Assembly: GCA_033765245.1 (NCBI GenBank)
Contig: JANRIF010000061.1
Span: 1-13,470 of the forward strand
Source of the DNA: GCA-002840015 sp033765245
Lineage (GTDB): Bacteria > Pseudomonadota > Gammaproteobacteria > Xanthomonadales > Xanthomonadaceae
Length of the DNA: 13,470 nucleotides
Direction: 5' to 3'
The first letter of the stretch is position 1; each line of letters starts with the position of its first letter. This document shows, in pieces, positions 8,300 through 13,470 of the stretch. The notes under the pieces are model-generated. The model did not search any database and had not been told where the DNA came from. It was given only the letters and a program-made list of their open reading frames with translations. Both the position numbers and the translations under genes were made by a program.

Positions 8300-8328
8300 T
8301 TGACGATTGCGTCACCAAAGCCGCTAAT
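8300..8328 (+). promoter_or_regulatory. Predicted promoter of the ACT-V4R/MHYT genes
   Basis: A -35 hexamer TTGACG (8300-8305) and a -10 hexamer GCTAAT (8323-8328) are separated by 17 bases. The -35 is overlapped by the perfect palindrome TGACG-ATTG-CGTCA (8301-8314), a suitable position for a repressor. The start of transcription would be near 8335, giving a leader of about 110 bases. Confidence 0.45.
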
Positions 8329-8431
8329 CGTCCGCAGTCCTCCGGCGATGCCCGGGAGATGCGGGAATGTGCCGCAAAGGATTGGCTGGGCGGGGTTGTG
8401 AAGGGTCGTCCTTGGCGGATGGCCCATCGTC

Positions 8432-8437
8432 GGGGGA
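8432..8437 (+). promoter_or_regulatory. Ribosome binding site that sets the GTG start
   Basis: GGGGGA lies six bases before the GTG at 8444. The nearby ATG at 8437 is in another frame and would be inside this site, so GTG is the supported start of the V4R gene. Confidence 0.6.
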
Positions 8438-8443
8438 TGTGCG

Positions 8444-9193
8444 GTGGTCGAGTTAGAGTTCACGCTGTCGGCGGTCCGGCGCGAAGGTCTGTTGTTGGAG
8501 GTCGCCAGAATATTCGGTGCGCACGGCTTCATCACCTTGAAGCAGAAGCTGGGCGAGACCGACGGGGCTTCAACCCTGATAGCCACCGTTCGCGGGCCGG
8601 ATGAGCGCCTGCCCGAGTTGCAAGAGCAACTGGCGGGCAGTTCGCTGATCGGCACCTTCGAGTTCGCGCGTGTCGATGCGTCAGCGGGGGCGCGGTCGGC
8701 GCCGGTTGCCGCGCCGCCGCCCGCCGCCGCCAAGCCAGCCGCGCCGCGCCGCGCGGTCGATGTGGAACGAGAGTTGCAGCAGCTCGCCGCGGAGTACCCA
8801 TCGGTGTTGCCGCGACTGTTGGCGATCGAGCGCGCGCTGCCGGACGAGCAACGCGCCACCACCATGCACGCCATCGGCCGGCGCCTGGGCGTGTGGGTAT
8901 TCAAGCGCGATTTCGCGCTGGGTGGTCGCCTGCCGCTGGCGCCGTCGATCAAGCGCATCGGCATACCCGCGCTCAAGGCGATCACCAACGCCGACGTGGA
9001 CGGCAACGAGCTGCGCATCGTCGCGAGCCCGTTCGGCGGTGTCGGGCGCGCGGAAGTGCCGCGCTGCCATTTCTTCCGCGGCTATCTGGAAGGCGTACTG
9101 GCCGAGTGCGGCGAAGGGCGTCCGGTGGTCAGTCACGAGACGCGCTGCCGCGGCATGGGGCACGAGTGCTGCACTTTCACCATCAACGGCTGA
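8444..9193 (+). CDS. ACT-like / V4R domain protein, putative small-molecule sensor
   Basis: This is a 249-residue soluble protein without signal peptide or membrane helix. Residues 2-78 look like an ACT-type ligand-binding domain (VELEFTLSAVRREGLLLEVARI beginning, split here as beta-strand then helix). Residues 80-103 are an Ala/Pro-rich linker. Residues about 105-249 end in a V4R (4-vinyl reductase-type) domain, with Cys208 followed by FFRGYLEGVL, then Glu232, Cys235, Gly239 and Cys242-Cys243 in the typical E-x-x-C-x-x-x-G-x-x-x-C-x-F pattern. V4R domains bind small molecules in XylR/DmpR-type regulators and in tetrapyrrole enzymes; ACT domains commonly bind amino acids. No DNA-binding or catalytic output domain is seen, so the protein would have to signal through a partner. 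The MHYT gene 75 bases downstream is probably co-transcribed. Domain calls are by motif recognition; the ligand is unknown. Confidence 0.82.
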   Translation: MVELEFTLSAVRREGLLLEVARIFGAHGFITLKQKLGETDGASTLIATVRGPDERLPELQEQLAGSSLIGTFEFARVDASAGARSAPVAAPPPAAAKPAAPRRAVDVERELQQLAAEYPSVLPRLLAIERALPDEQRATTMHAIGRRLGVWVFKRDFALGGRLPLAPSIKRIGIPALKAITNADVDGNELRIVASPFGGVGRAEVPRCHFFRGYLEGVLAECGEGRPVVSHETRCRGMGHECCTFTING

Positions 9194-9214
9194 CGGCCGC
9201 GGTTCGTTCGAGAA

Positions 9215-9241
9215 GCGTCGCAAACGCCCAGGCGGCGACGC
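9215..9241 (+). other. Intercistronic hairpin between V4R and MHYT genes
   Basis: GCGTCGC (9215-9221) pairs with GCGACGC (9235-9241). Inside, after a three-A bulge, CGC (9225-9227) pairs with GCG (9232-9234) around a CCAG loop, giving about 10 bp in all. It starts 21 bases after the V4R stop and ends 15 bases before the ribosome binding site of the MHYT gene. With no U-tract, it could be an attenuator, a processing or stabilising element, or a weak terminator. Confidence 0.45.
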
Positions 9242-9256
9242 GATCGCATTCATCAC

Positions 9257-9263
9257 AAGGGGG
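9257..9263 (+). promoter_or_regulatory. Ribosome binding site of the MHYT gene
   Basis: AAGGGGG lies five bases before the ATG at 9269 and supports that start. Confidence 0.6.
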
Positions 9264-9268
9264 TCCGC

Positions 9269-10018
9269 ATGTTCACCACGCAATGCAACCATGACGTCGT
9301 ATTGATCGGCCTGTCCTACCTGGTATCCGTGCTGGGGTCGTTCAGCGCGCTGCAGTTGGCGGTGGCGATTCCGGCCGCGCGCAACGACCGGGATCGTTGG
9401 ACCTCGATCGCGCTGGCTGGCGTCGCGATGGGCGGCGGCGCAATCTGGTCGATGCATTTCATCGCGATGCTGGCGTGCCGGATGGACATGCCGGTCACCT
9501 ACGGGCTTTGGTTGACGGCGGCATCGGCAATCATCGGCGTGGTGGCATGCATGGCCGGCCTGGGCTTGGCAGGCAAGCGCGGGGTGTTTTCGTACGCGCG
9601 CCTGACCGTTGCCGCAGTGATCATGGGCCTTGGCGTCTCCGGCATGCATTATTCGGGCATGGCGGCAATGGTGATGCCCGCCACCACTGTGTACGACACC
9701 GGACTGGTGGCGATGTCGGTCGCGATCGGTATCGTGGCATCGGCGGCGGCATTGTGGCTTGCGTTCAACCTGCGCGGCATGGCGCAAATGATGGGCAGCG
9801 CGCTGGTGATGGGCGTGGCGGTATGCGGCATGCACTACACCGGCATGGCCGCCGCCAGTTTTGTGCCGAACGCCGACGGCGCCATGCCTGCGGTCGGCAT
9901 GGTGATTGGCGGCGAACAACTGGGACTCGGCATCTTCGCCATCACCTGCGGCATGCTGGCGGTGCTGTACATCACCAACCGCGTGCGCGAGCGCCAGCGT
10001 GCGGCGTTGAGCATCTGA
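9269..10018 (+). CDS. Stand-alone MHYT domain membrane sensor protein
   Basis: This 249-residue integral membrane protein has about seven hydrophobic helices and almost nothing outside the membrane. Three MHYT-type motifs, the signature of the family, are present: Met62-His63-Phe64 to Met67 (SMHFIAM), Met126-His127-Tyr128 to Met131 (GMHYSGM), and Met188-His189-Tyr190 to Met193 (GMHYTGM). The conserved Met and His are proposed copper ligands for sensing O2, CO or NO. In most known proteins this domain is the N-terminal part of GGDEF/EAL cyclic di-GMP enzymes or a histidine kinase. Here the protein ends about 15 residues after the last helix (RVRERQRAALSI), with no output domain and no continuing frame that encodes one. 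It follows the V4R gene with its own ribosome binding site. The hairpin between the two genes could modulate its expression. Confidence 0.9.
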   Translation: MFTTQCNHDVVLIGLSYLVSVLGSFSALQLAVAIPAARNDRDRWTSIALAGVAMGGGAIWSMHFIAMLACRMDMPVTYGLWLTAASAIIGVVACMAGLGLAGKRGVFSYARLTVAAVIMGLGVSGMHYSGMAAMVMPATTVYDTGLVAMSVAIGIVASAAALWLAFNLRGMAQMMGSALVMGVAVCGMHYTGMAAASFVPNADGAMPAVGMVIGGEQLGLGIFAITCGMLAVLYITNRVRERQRAALSI

Positions 10019-10041
10019 CCTCGATGGCGCTGACCTGAGGG

Positions 10042-10075
10042 CGTCGGCTCAAGCGCCGCAGGCGTGGAGCCGACG
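10042..10075 (+). terminator. Compound hairpin after the MHYT gene
   Basis: CGTCGGCTC (10042-10050) pairs with GAGCCGACG (10067-10075), a perfect 9-bp stem. Within the loop, CGCC (10054-10057) pairs with GGCG (10061-10064). It starts 23 bases after the MHYT stop and is followed by AAAGTTAAG rather than a U-tract. It is probably the 3' boundary of the V4R/MHYT unit. Confidence 0.5.
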
Positions 10076-10093
10076 ACGCCAAAGTTAAGAGGT

Positions 10094-10119
10094 ACTCGCA
10101 CCCGAATCGGGTTGTGAGT
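10094..10119. repeat. Second hairpin in the convergent intergenic region
   Basis: ACTCGCACCCG (10094-10104) pairs with 10108-10119 through CGGG, one bulged T, then TGTGAGT, with one G-T pair and an AAT loop. It may be a bidirectional end signal between the converging MHYT and hydrolase genes, or part of a dispersed repeat. The 10019-10271 interval shows no credible gene. Confidence 0.4.
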
Positions 10120-10234
10120 GCCGCGACGCGGCTGTGGGTATGCCCGCTCGGCAAGTGGGTGCCGGACGGGCGCGAATCGGTCGGATGTGCGGGTCCGAGC
10201 GCCGCGGAGAGCCGACACCCGCTTGTTCACCCTG

Positions 10235-10250
10235 TCCCGCCTGGGCGGGA
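10235..10250 (-). terminator. Hairpin after the hydrolase gene
   Basis: TCCCGC (10235-10240) and GCGGGA (10245-10250) form a 6-bp stem with a CTGG loop. On the - strand it begins 21 bases after the stop of the hydrolase. No U-tract follows on that strand. Confidence 0.4.
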
Positions 10251-10271
10251 GAACGCGGCGTCCAAGACCCC

Positions 10272-12197
10272 TTACTCCACCACCGGCAACACCACCCGGC
10301 TCGCCTGTCCCGGCCCGCGATGGATGCTCTGCGTGGCAGGCTGATAATCGCCGCGCTTGGCATTGAAGATGTTGTCGACCCAGGTTTGCGGGTTGCGGTC
10401 GTAGAGCGGGAACAGGCTGGACTGCACCTGCACCGCGATGCGATGTCCGGGCAGGAACACGTGATCGACGTGCGGCAGTTCGAAGCGGTATTCCTCGACC
10501 TTGCCGGGTGTGAGAGCTTGCGGTGTGGCGAAGCCATGCACGTAGCGGCCACGGAAGATCTCGATGCCCACCGGCAGCTCGAAGCCGGCCATACCGGGCT
10601 TTGAGCCCTGCACGGCGGGTTCGGGCGAGGTGTCCGGGTACACGTCGATCAGCTTCACCACCCAGTCGCTGTCGCTGCCGCTGGTGGCGGCGAACAGGTG
10701 TACGTCGGGCGCGCCCATGATGTGCAGCGGCGCCTGCAATGGCGCGCTCTGGTACATCAGCACGTCGGGGCGATCGGAGACGAAGCGCTGATCGTGCACC
10801 AGCCACGGCTTCCACTGCGTGCCGTCGGACATGTCGATCGGGCGCGGAATGAATGGTACCGGCTTGGACGGATCGGAGACGTAGTCGTCGTGGCCGGCGC
10901 TGTCCGGCGCGGTGAAGGACGCGCCGAAGTCCGCCGTGAGATACAACGGCGTCGGTGTGCCCATCGGCCAGTGCGGCGATGCGTTCCAGCGGTTCGCGCC
11001 GGTGGCGTAGGTGAGCACCGGTGGCGTGTGCGGGTCCGGCGCGCCCTTGAGATAGTGATCGAAGAACGGCTTGAGGTAAGCGCGGCGGAACTCGTCGGCG
11101 GTGTCGCCGGTGAAGGTCAACGCGCCCAGGTCATAGCCGTAGTGATTGACGCCGGAGTGGCGCCATGGGCCGATCACCAGCGACACCATGTCGTTGTTCT
11201 TGTCCTTGGGTTCCAGCGCGCGATACACCGCCGGCGCGCCGTAGGAATCCTCCTGGTCCCACTGGCCCACTATCAGCATCGTCGGCACGGTCAGCGGCCG
11301 CGCCGCCATCAGTTTGTCCACCGCCTGCTGCGACCAGAACGCGGTGTAGGCCGGGTTCTGCATCAGCTTTTGCACAAACGGAAAACCCTCCAGCCCCCAT
11401 TGCCGGATGTAGTCGCCGCTGGAACCGGCTTGCAGATAGCGCGTGTACTGATCGCCCACCCCGACCGGCGGCGGCGCGCCCTTGCCCTTGTCCGTGCTCA
11501 TCTGCACCGCATAATCGATGCTGGGGTTGCGGAATGCGCCGTTGTGGAACCAGTCGTCGCCCATCCAGCCATCCACCATCGGGCTCTGCGGCGCCGCCGC
11601 CTTCAGAGCCGGATGTGGATCGATCTCGGCCATCAGCGCGGTGAAGCCCAGATAGCTGGAGCCGATGATGCCGACCTTGCCGTTGCTCTCCGGCACATGC
11701 TTCACCAACCAGTCGATGGTGTCGTAGGCATCGGTGGACTCGTCGATCTTGCTCGCGTTCAGCGGCCCCGCCAGCGGCCGGTTCATCACGAACTCGCCCT
11801 CGGAGCCGTGCAGACCGCGGATGTCCTGATACACGCGGATGTAGCCGTCATCGACAAACACCGCATCCATCGCCGGCAGCACTTCCGTCAGCGTCTGACT
11901 CGCCGTGCGCTCGGTCGAACCCTTGGCATCGTACGGCGTGCGCGACAGCAGGATCGGCTGATCGTGCGTGCCCTTGCGCATGAAGATCACCGTGTACAAC
12001 TTCACCCCATCGCGCATCGGAACCATCTCGACACGCTTGATGAAGTCCGCCTGCGGGCGGAGGGTGTCGTAGGCGGGGGCGATGTCGGGGGTCATTGGCG
12101 TGACCGGTGCCGCTGCTGGCGATTCGGCGGCGCAAAGCGACGAGGCGGCGAGCAGTAGCGCGAGGGCGGTGGAGCGAAGAAGGCCGGGGGTGTTCAC
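10272..12197 (-). CDS. Secreted alpha-amino acid ester hydrolase (CocE/NonD family)
   Basis: This 641-residue exported alpha/beta hydrolase should cleave or transfer alpha-amino acyl groups from esters and amides, the activity known for beta-lactam antibiotic-acylating enzymes of Xanthomonas and Acetobacter. The catalytic residues are visible: Ser181 in GSSYLG, Asp314 in WDQED and His347 in PWRHSG. The three acidic residues that bind the substrate amino group are present as Asp215 (MVDGWMGDDWF), Glu316 and Asp317. All six stand exactly seven positions later than the residues I recall for the Xanthomonas citri enzyme (174, 307, 340, 208, 309, 310). The C-terminal third is the jelly-roll domain of the family. 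The GTG start at 12197 was chosen over the ATG at 12254: it has an AGGA site eight bases upstream and starts a clean signal peptide (Arg8, hydrophobic 10-21, likely cleavage after Ala24). Other CocE/NonD members include cocaine esterase and glutaryl-7-ACA acylase, but the acidic cluster favours this call. Confidence 0.92.
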   Translation of the reverse strand: MNTPGLLRSTALALLLAASSLCAAESPAAAPVTPMTPDIAPAYDTLRPQADFIKRVEMVPMRDGVKLYTVIFMRKGTHDQPILLSRTPYDAKGSTERTASQTLTEVLPAMDAVFVDDGYIRVYQDIRGLHGSEGEFVMNRPLAGPLNASKIDESTDAYDTIDWLVKHVPESNGKVGIIGSSYLGFTALMAEIDPHPALKAAAPQSPMVDGWMGDDWFHNGAFRNPSIDYAVQMSTDKGKGAPPPVGVGDQYTRYLQAGSSGDYIRQWGLEGFPFVQKLMQNPAYTAFWSQQAVDKLMAARPLTVPTMLIVGQWDQEDSYGAPAVYRALEPKDKNNDMVSLVIGPWRHSGVNHYGYDLGALTFTGDTADEFRRAYLKPFFDHYLKGAPDPHTPPVLTYATGANRWNASPHWPMGTPTPLYLTADFGASFTAPDSAGHDDYVSDPSKPVPFIPRPIDMSDGTQWKPWLVHDQRFVSDRPDVLMYQSAPLQAPLHIMGAPDVHLFAATSGSDSDWVVKLIDVYPDTSPEPAVQGSKPGMAGFELPVGIEIFRGRYVHGFATPQALTPGKVEEYRFELPHVDHVFLPGHRIAVQVQSSLFPLYDRNPQTWVDNIFNAKRGDYQPATQSIHRGPGQASRVVLPVVE

Positions 12198-12205
12198 TGG
12201 CAGGT

Positions 12206-12209
12206 TCCT
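12206..12209 (-). promoter_or_regulatory. Ribosome binding site that sets the hydrolase GTG start
   Basis: AGGA on the - strand lies eight bases before the GTG at 12197. The upstream in-frame ATG (12254) would add 19 residues ahead of the signal peptide. Confidence 0.55.
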
Positions 12210-12309
12210 GCGGGGGCAAGGGGCGAAGTGTAGTTCATGCGCTTGGTGACGCATGCGCTGTCGTCAGCTAGTCCGCGCATCTTGCCCATAAGTAGGGTCT
12301 GCACAAGTT

Positions 12310-12395
12310 GTCATTGCGAGGAGCGAAGCGACGTGGCAATCCAGAAATATTCGGAAGATCAAAGCGCTGGATTGCTTCGCTGCGCTCGCAATGAC
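12310..12395. repeat. REP-like palindromic repeat (GTCATTGCGAG type)
   Basis: The left arm (12310-12344) begins GTCATTGCGAG and ends GCAATCCAG; the right arm (12367-12395) is its reverse complement with a shorter, divergent middle. Both ends pair perfectly (11 and 9 bases) and the middle pairs imperfectly, with a loop of 22 bases. This is a widespread dispersed palindrome whose translation (CHCEERSDVAI) often appears as a spurious protein in annotations. It lies 28 bases past the stop of the DUF7662-like gene and may act as its terminator. No transposase or target duplication is seen. The 12198-12423 interval holds no credible gene. Confidence 0.9.
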
Positions 12396-12423
12396 GCTGG
12401 AAGAAACGTGTTCAGAGCATCCC

Positions 12424-12705
12424 CTATGCCCCGCCACCCGCTCCGCCTCGAACAAAGCGGACCCAAGAATTAGCGTCACCCTGGTGCACGGCTTCGACCT
12501 TGAAGCCCGCTTCCAGCCAAGCCGCTGCTTGGGGTCTGTTGGTGACGTCCACTTGATTTGCCCACCACGGACGGTGGTCCGAGGCAGATTTCGGCAAGCG
12601 AGATTCAATGATCCTCTCGATGTTTGAAAATGACAGCGTCACGTTGTTAGTGCATTGCGGCAATTGTCGCAGATGCTGCCTCAACGGTTCATATTTTCCT
12701 GACAT
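12424..12705 (-). CDS. Small DUF7662-like conserved protein
   Basis: This is a 93-residue soluble protein. The order of motifs matches a family of small bacterial proteins I recall as DUF7662: an N-terminal KYEPLRQHL, then VTLSFSNIERII, LPKSASDHRPWWAN, QAAAWLEAGFKVEAV and a closing VRFVR. The central Arg-Pro-Trp-Trp and the Ala-Trp-Leu helix are its most characteristic parts. It is of unknown function, with no catalytic signature that I can see. The ATG is supported by AGGAG seven bases upstream (12713-12717). The C-terminal tail (GGAGGGA) is low complexity. The 5' half is much more AT-rich than the window (about 43-48% GC over 12601-12720 by eye count), which suggests transfer; a REP-like repeat lies just beyond its stop. 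A protein partner or mobile-element link is possible but not shown. Confidence 0.75.
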   Translation of the reverse strand: MSGKYEPLRQHLRQLPQCTNNVTLSFSNIERIIESRLPKSASDHRPWWANQVDVTNRPQAAAWLEAGFKVEAVHQGDANSWVRFVRGGAGGGA

Positions 12706-12776
12706 AAAGCGGCTCCTGTCATTCTGCAGAGTACAGGATGGTATGACGTGCTTCGATCAGCTTGCCGGCCAATGCG

Positions 12777-13470
12777 TCAGCGCTGCGCAGTCACCCGCCG
12801 CCACAACCACCGCCACAGCAGCGCCAGCGGAAACGCGATCAGGACGAAGGGCAGGCTGAAGGCGAACATCTCCACGGCTTCGGCGATTCCGTCGGCGAGT
12901 GAGGCGGGGACGTTGGTGAAGGCGTCGGCGATGGGTTCCCAGCGCGAGGTGTTGGCTGGGGCGGTGAAGTGGATCGTGAGCTGGTTGGATTCGATGCGTT
13001 GTTGTTGATCGGTGGTGGTCTGTTCGGTTTGTTGCAAGCTGGTTTCGACACTTGCCAGGGCGCTGGCGAGGGCGATGAGTTCGCCGACTTGAAGATCCTT
13101 GCGATCCTGAAATGCCAACAGGCGTTCGTGCTCGCGGGTGAGTTGCGCCTTCTGGCGTTGGGTGTCGGCGACGGCGGTGGAAAGGTCTTCGGCGCGGGTG
13201 CTGCGGGCGCTGACGTGCGCGCCTTCGGCAGCCATGGCGACCATCGGCGCCACGCCTTCGGGGACGATGCGCAGGGTGACCTGACCACGCGGATAGTCGC
13301 TGCTGAACACCTCGCTGTACAGCAGCGCGCAACTGCCGTGGCGCCCGGAACTGCAGGCTTCGCGCACGCTGTCGAGTCGCGCGGCAATCTGGTTCTCGGC
13401 GAGGTCCACGGTGACGTTGTGGGTGTACGCCATGGCGCTGCCGGGCTTGCCGGATTCGCCGGCAACGGCC
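12777..13470 (-). CDS. DUF4349-type membrane protein, 5' end outside the window
   Basis: This is the C-terminal 230 residues of a larger protein. The frame is open to the right edge, so the Met at 13433 (MAYTHNVTVDL) is internal: it is the start of the domain strand, not of the gene. The visible order is an N-terminal extracytoplasmic domain (AYTHNVTVDL, two cysteines in ACSSGRHGSC, then a strand QVTLRIVP), a predicted coiled coil rich in Gln/Arg/Glu (roughly TRAEDLSTAV through QTTTDQQQRI), a strand NQLTIHFTAP, and a single C-terminal membrane helix (FSLPFVLIAFPLALLWRWLW) with a basic end. This is the layout of DUF4349 proteins, which are usually lipoproteins or anchored by a signal sequence. 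Function is unknown. It reads toward the DUF7662-like gene with a 71-base gap. Confidence 0.85.
   Translation of the reverse strand, partial: AVAGESGKPGSAMAYTHNVTVDLAENQIAARLDSVREACSSGRHGSCALLYSEVFSSDYPRGQVTLRIVPEGVAPMVAMAAEGAHVSARSTRAEDLSTAVADTQRQKAQLTREHERLLAFQDRKDLQVGELIALASALASVETSLQQTEQTTTDQQQRIESNQLTIHFTAPANTSRWEPIADAFTNVPASLADGIAEAVEMFAFSLPFVLIAFPLALLWRWLWRRVTAQR

Larger units (their letters stand above)
8020..8443. other. Gene-free regulatory stretch between pump operon and V4R gene
   Basis: No credible coding region is found here. From left to right it holds the post-operon hairpin (8039-8061), an alternating CG-rich run (about 8061-8088), and about 130 bases in which I see nothing definite. 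Then come three perfect palindromes (8225-8242, 8267-8282, 8301-8314), a predicted promoter (8300-8328), a leader of about 110 bases, and the ribosome binding site of the next gene. From about 8220 to 8330 it is visibly less GC-rich than its surroundings, as expected for a control region. Confidence 0.6.

Noticed and set aside
10698..12158. 486-codon + strand frame opposite the hydrolase
   Set aside because: Arg/His/Val-rich shadow of the hydrolase gene, whose catalytic motifs are clear on the - strand.
12198..12254. N-terminal extension of the hydrolase to the ATG at 12254
   Set aside because: The added 19 residues are not signal-like, and the GTG at 12197 has its own ribosome binding site and signal peptide.
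12264..12608. 114-codon - strand frame across the REP-like repeat
   Set aside because: Its C-terminal half is the repeat translation (SSVIASAAKQSS) and the rest is out of frame with the better supported DUF7662-like gene.

Overview
The window is GC-rich DNA with dense coding and strong G/C third-position bias. It most resembles a gammaproteobacterium of the Lysobacterales (Xanthomonadaceae/Rhodanobacteraceae type). The pointers are an alpha-amino acid ester hydrolase of the kind characterised from Xanthomonas, CGGACT-type heptamer repeats at the left edge, and a perfect CRP/Clp-type site. This placement is an inference from gene content and repeats, not a measured affiliation.

Layout. (1) Positions 1-264 are a nested inverted-repeat element with heptamer arrays as outer arms. 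(2) A predicted promoter with a palindrome in its spacer (381-412) leads into a tight three-gene RND efflux operon on the + strand: a lipoprotein membrane-fusion subunit (441-1628) and two different RND permeases (1625-4918 and 4915-8019), each junction being an ATGA overlap. No outer-membrane channel gene is present. (3) A 424-base gene-free stretch (8020-8443) holds a hairpin after the pump operon, then a regulatory region with three perfect palindromes (one matching the CRP consensus) around a predicted promoter. (4) That promoter would serve two + strand sensor-like genes: an ACT-V4R protein with a GTG start (8444-9193) and a stand-alone MHYT membrane protein (9269-10018). (5) On the - strand, converging on them, is a secreted alpha-amino acid ester hydrolase (10272-12197). 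(6) A dispersed palindromic repeat (12310-12395) is followed by two more - strand genes: a small DUF7662-like protein with an AT-rich 5' half (12424-12705) and a DUF4349 membrane protein that runs off the right edge.

How the parts fit. The pump operon is one translationally coupled unit. Its two permeases carry different versions of the transmembrane proton-relay residues (Asp-Asp/Lys in the first, Asp-Asn/Asn in the second), which makes a division of labour between them plausible. The V4R and MHYT genes look like a small-molecule or gas sensing pair under possible CRP/Clp control. The hydrolase is independent of both. Four genes (second permease, V4R, MHYT, hydrolase) each have a GC-rich hairpin starting 19-23 bases after the stop codon with no U-tract.

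The most interesting points are the multi-palindrome regulatory region at 8225-8328, the ACT-V4R/MHYT sensor pair, and the asymmetric RND pair. No clear new defence or mobile system was seen.
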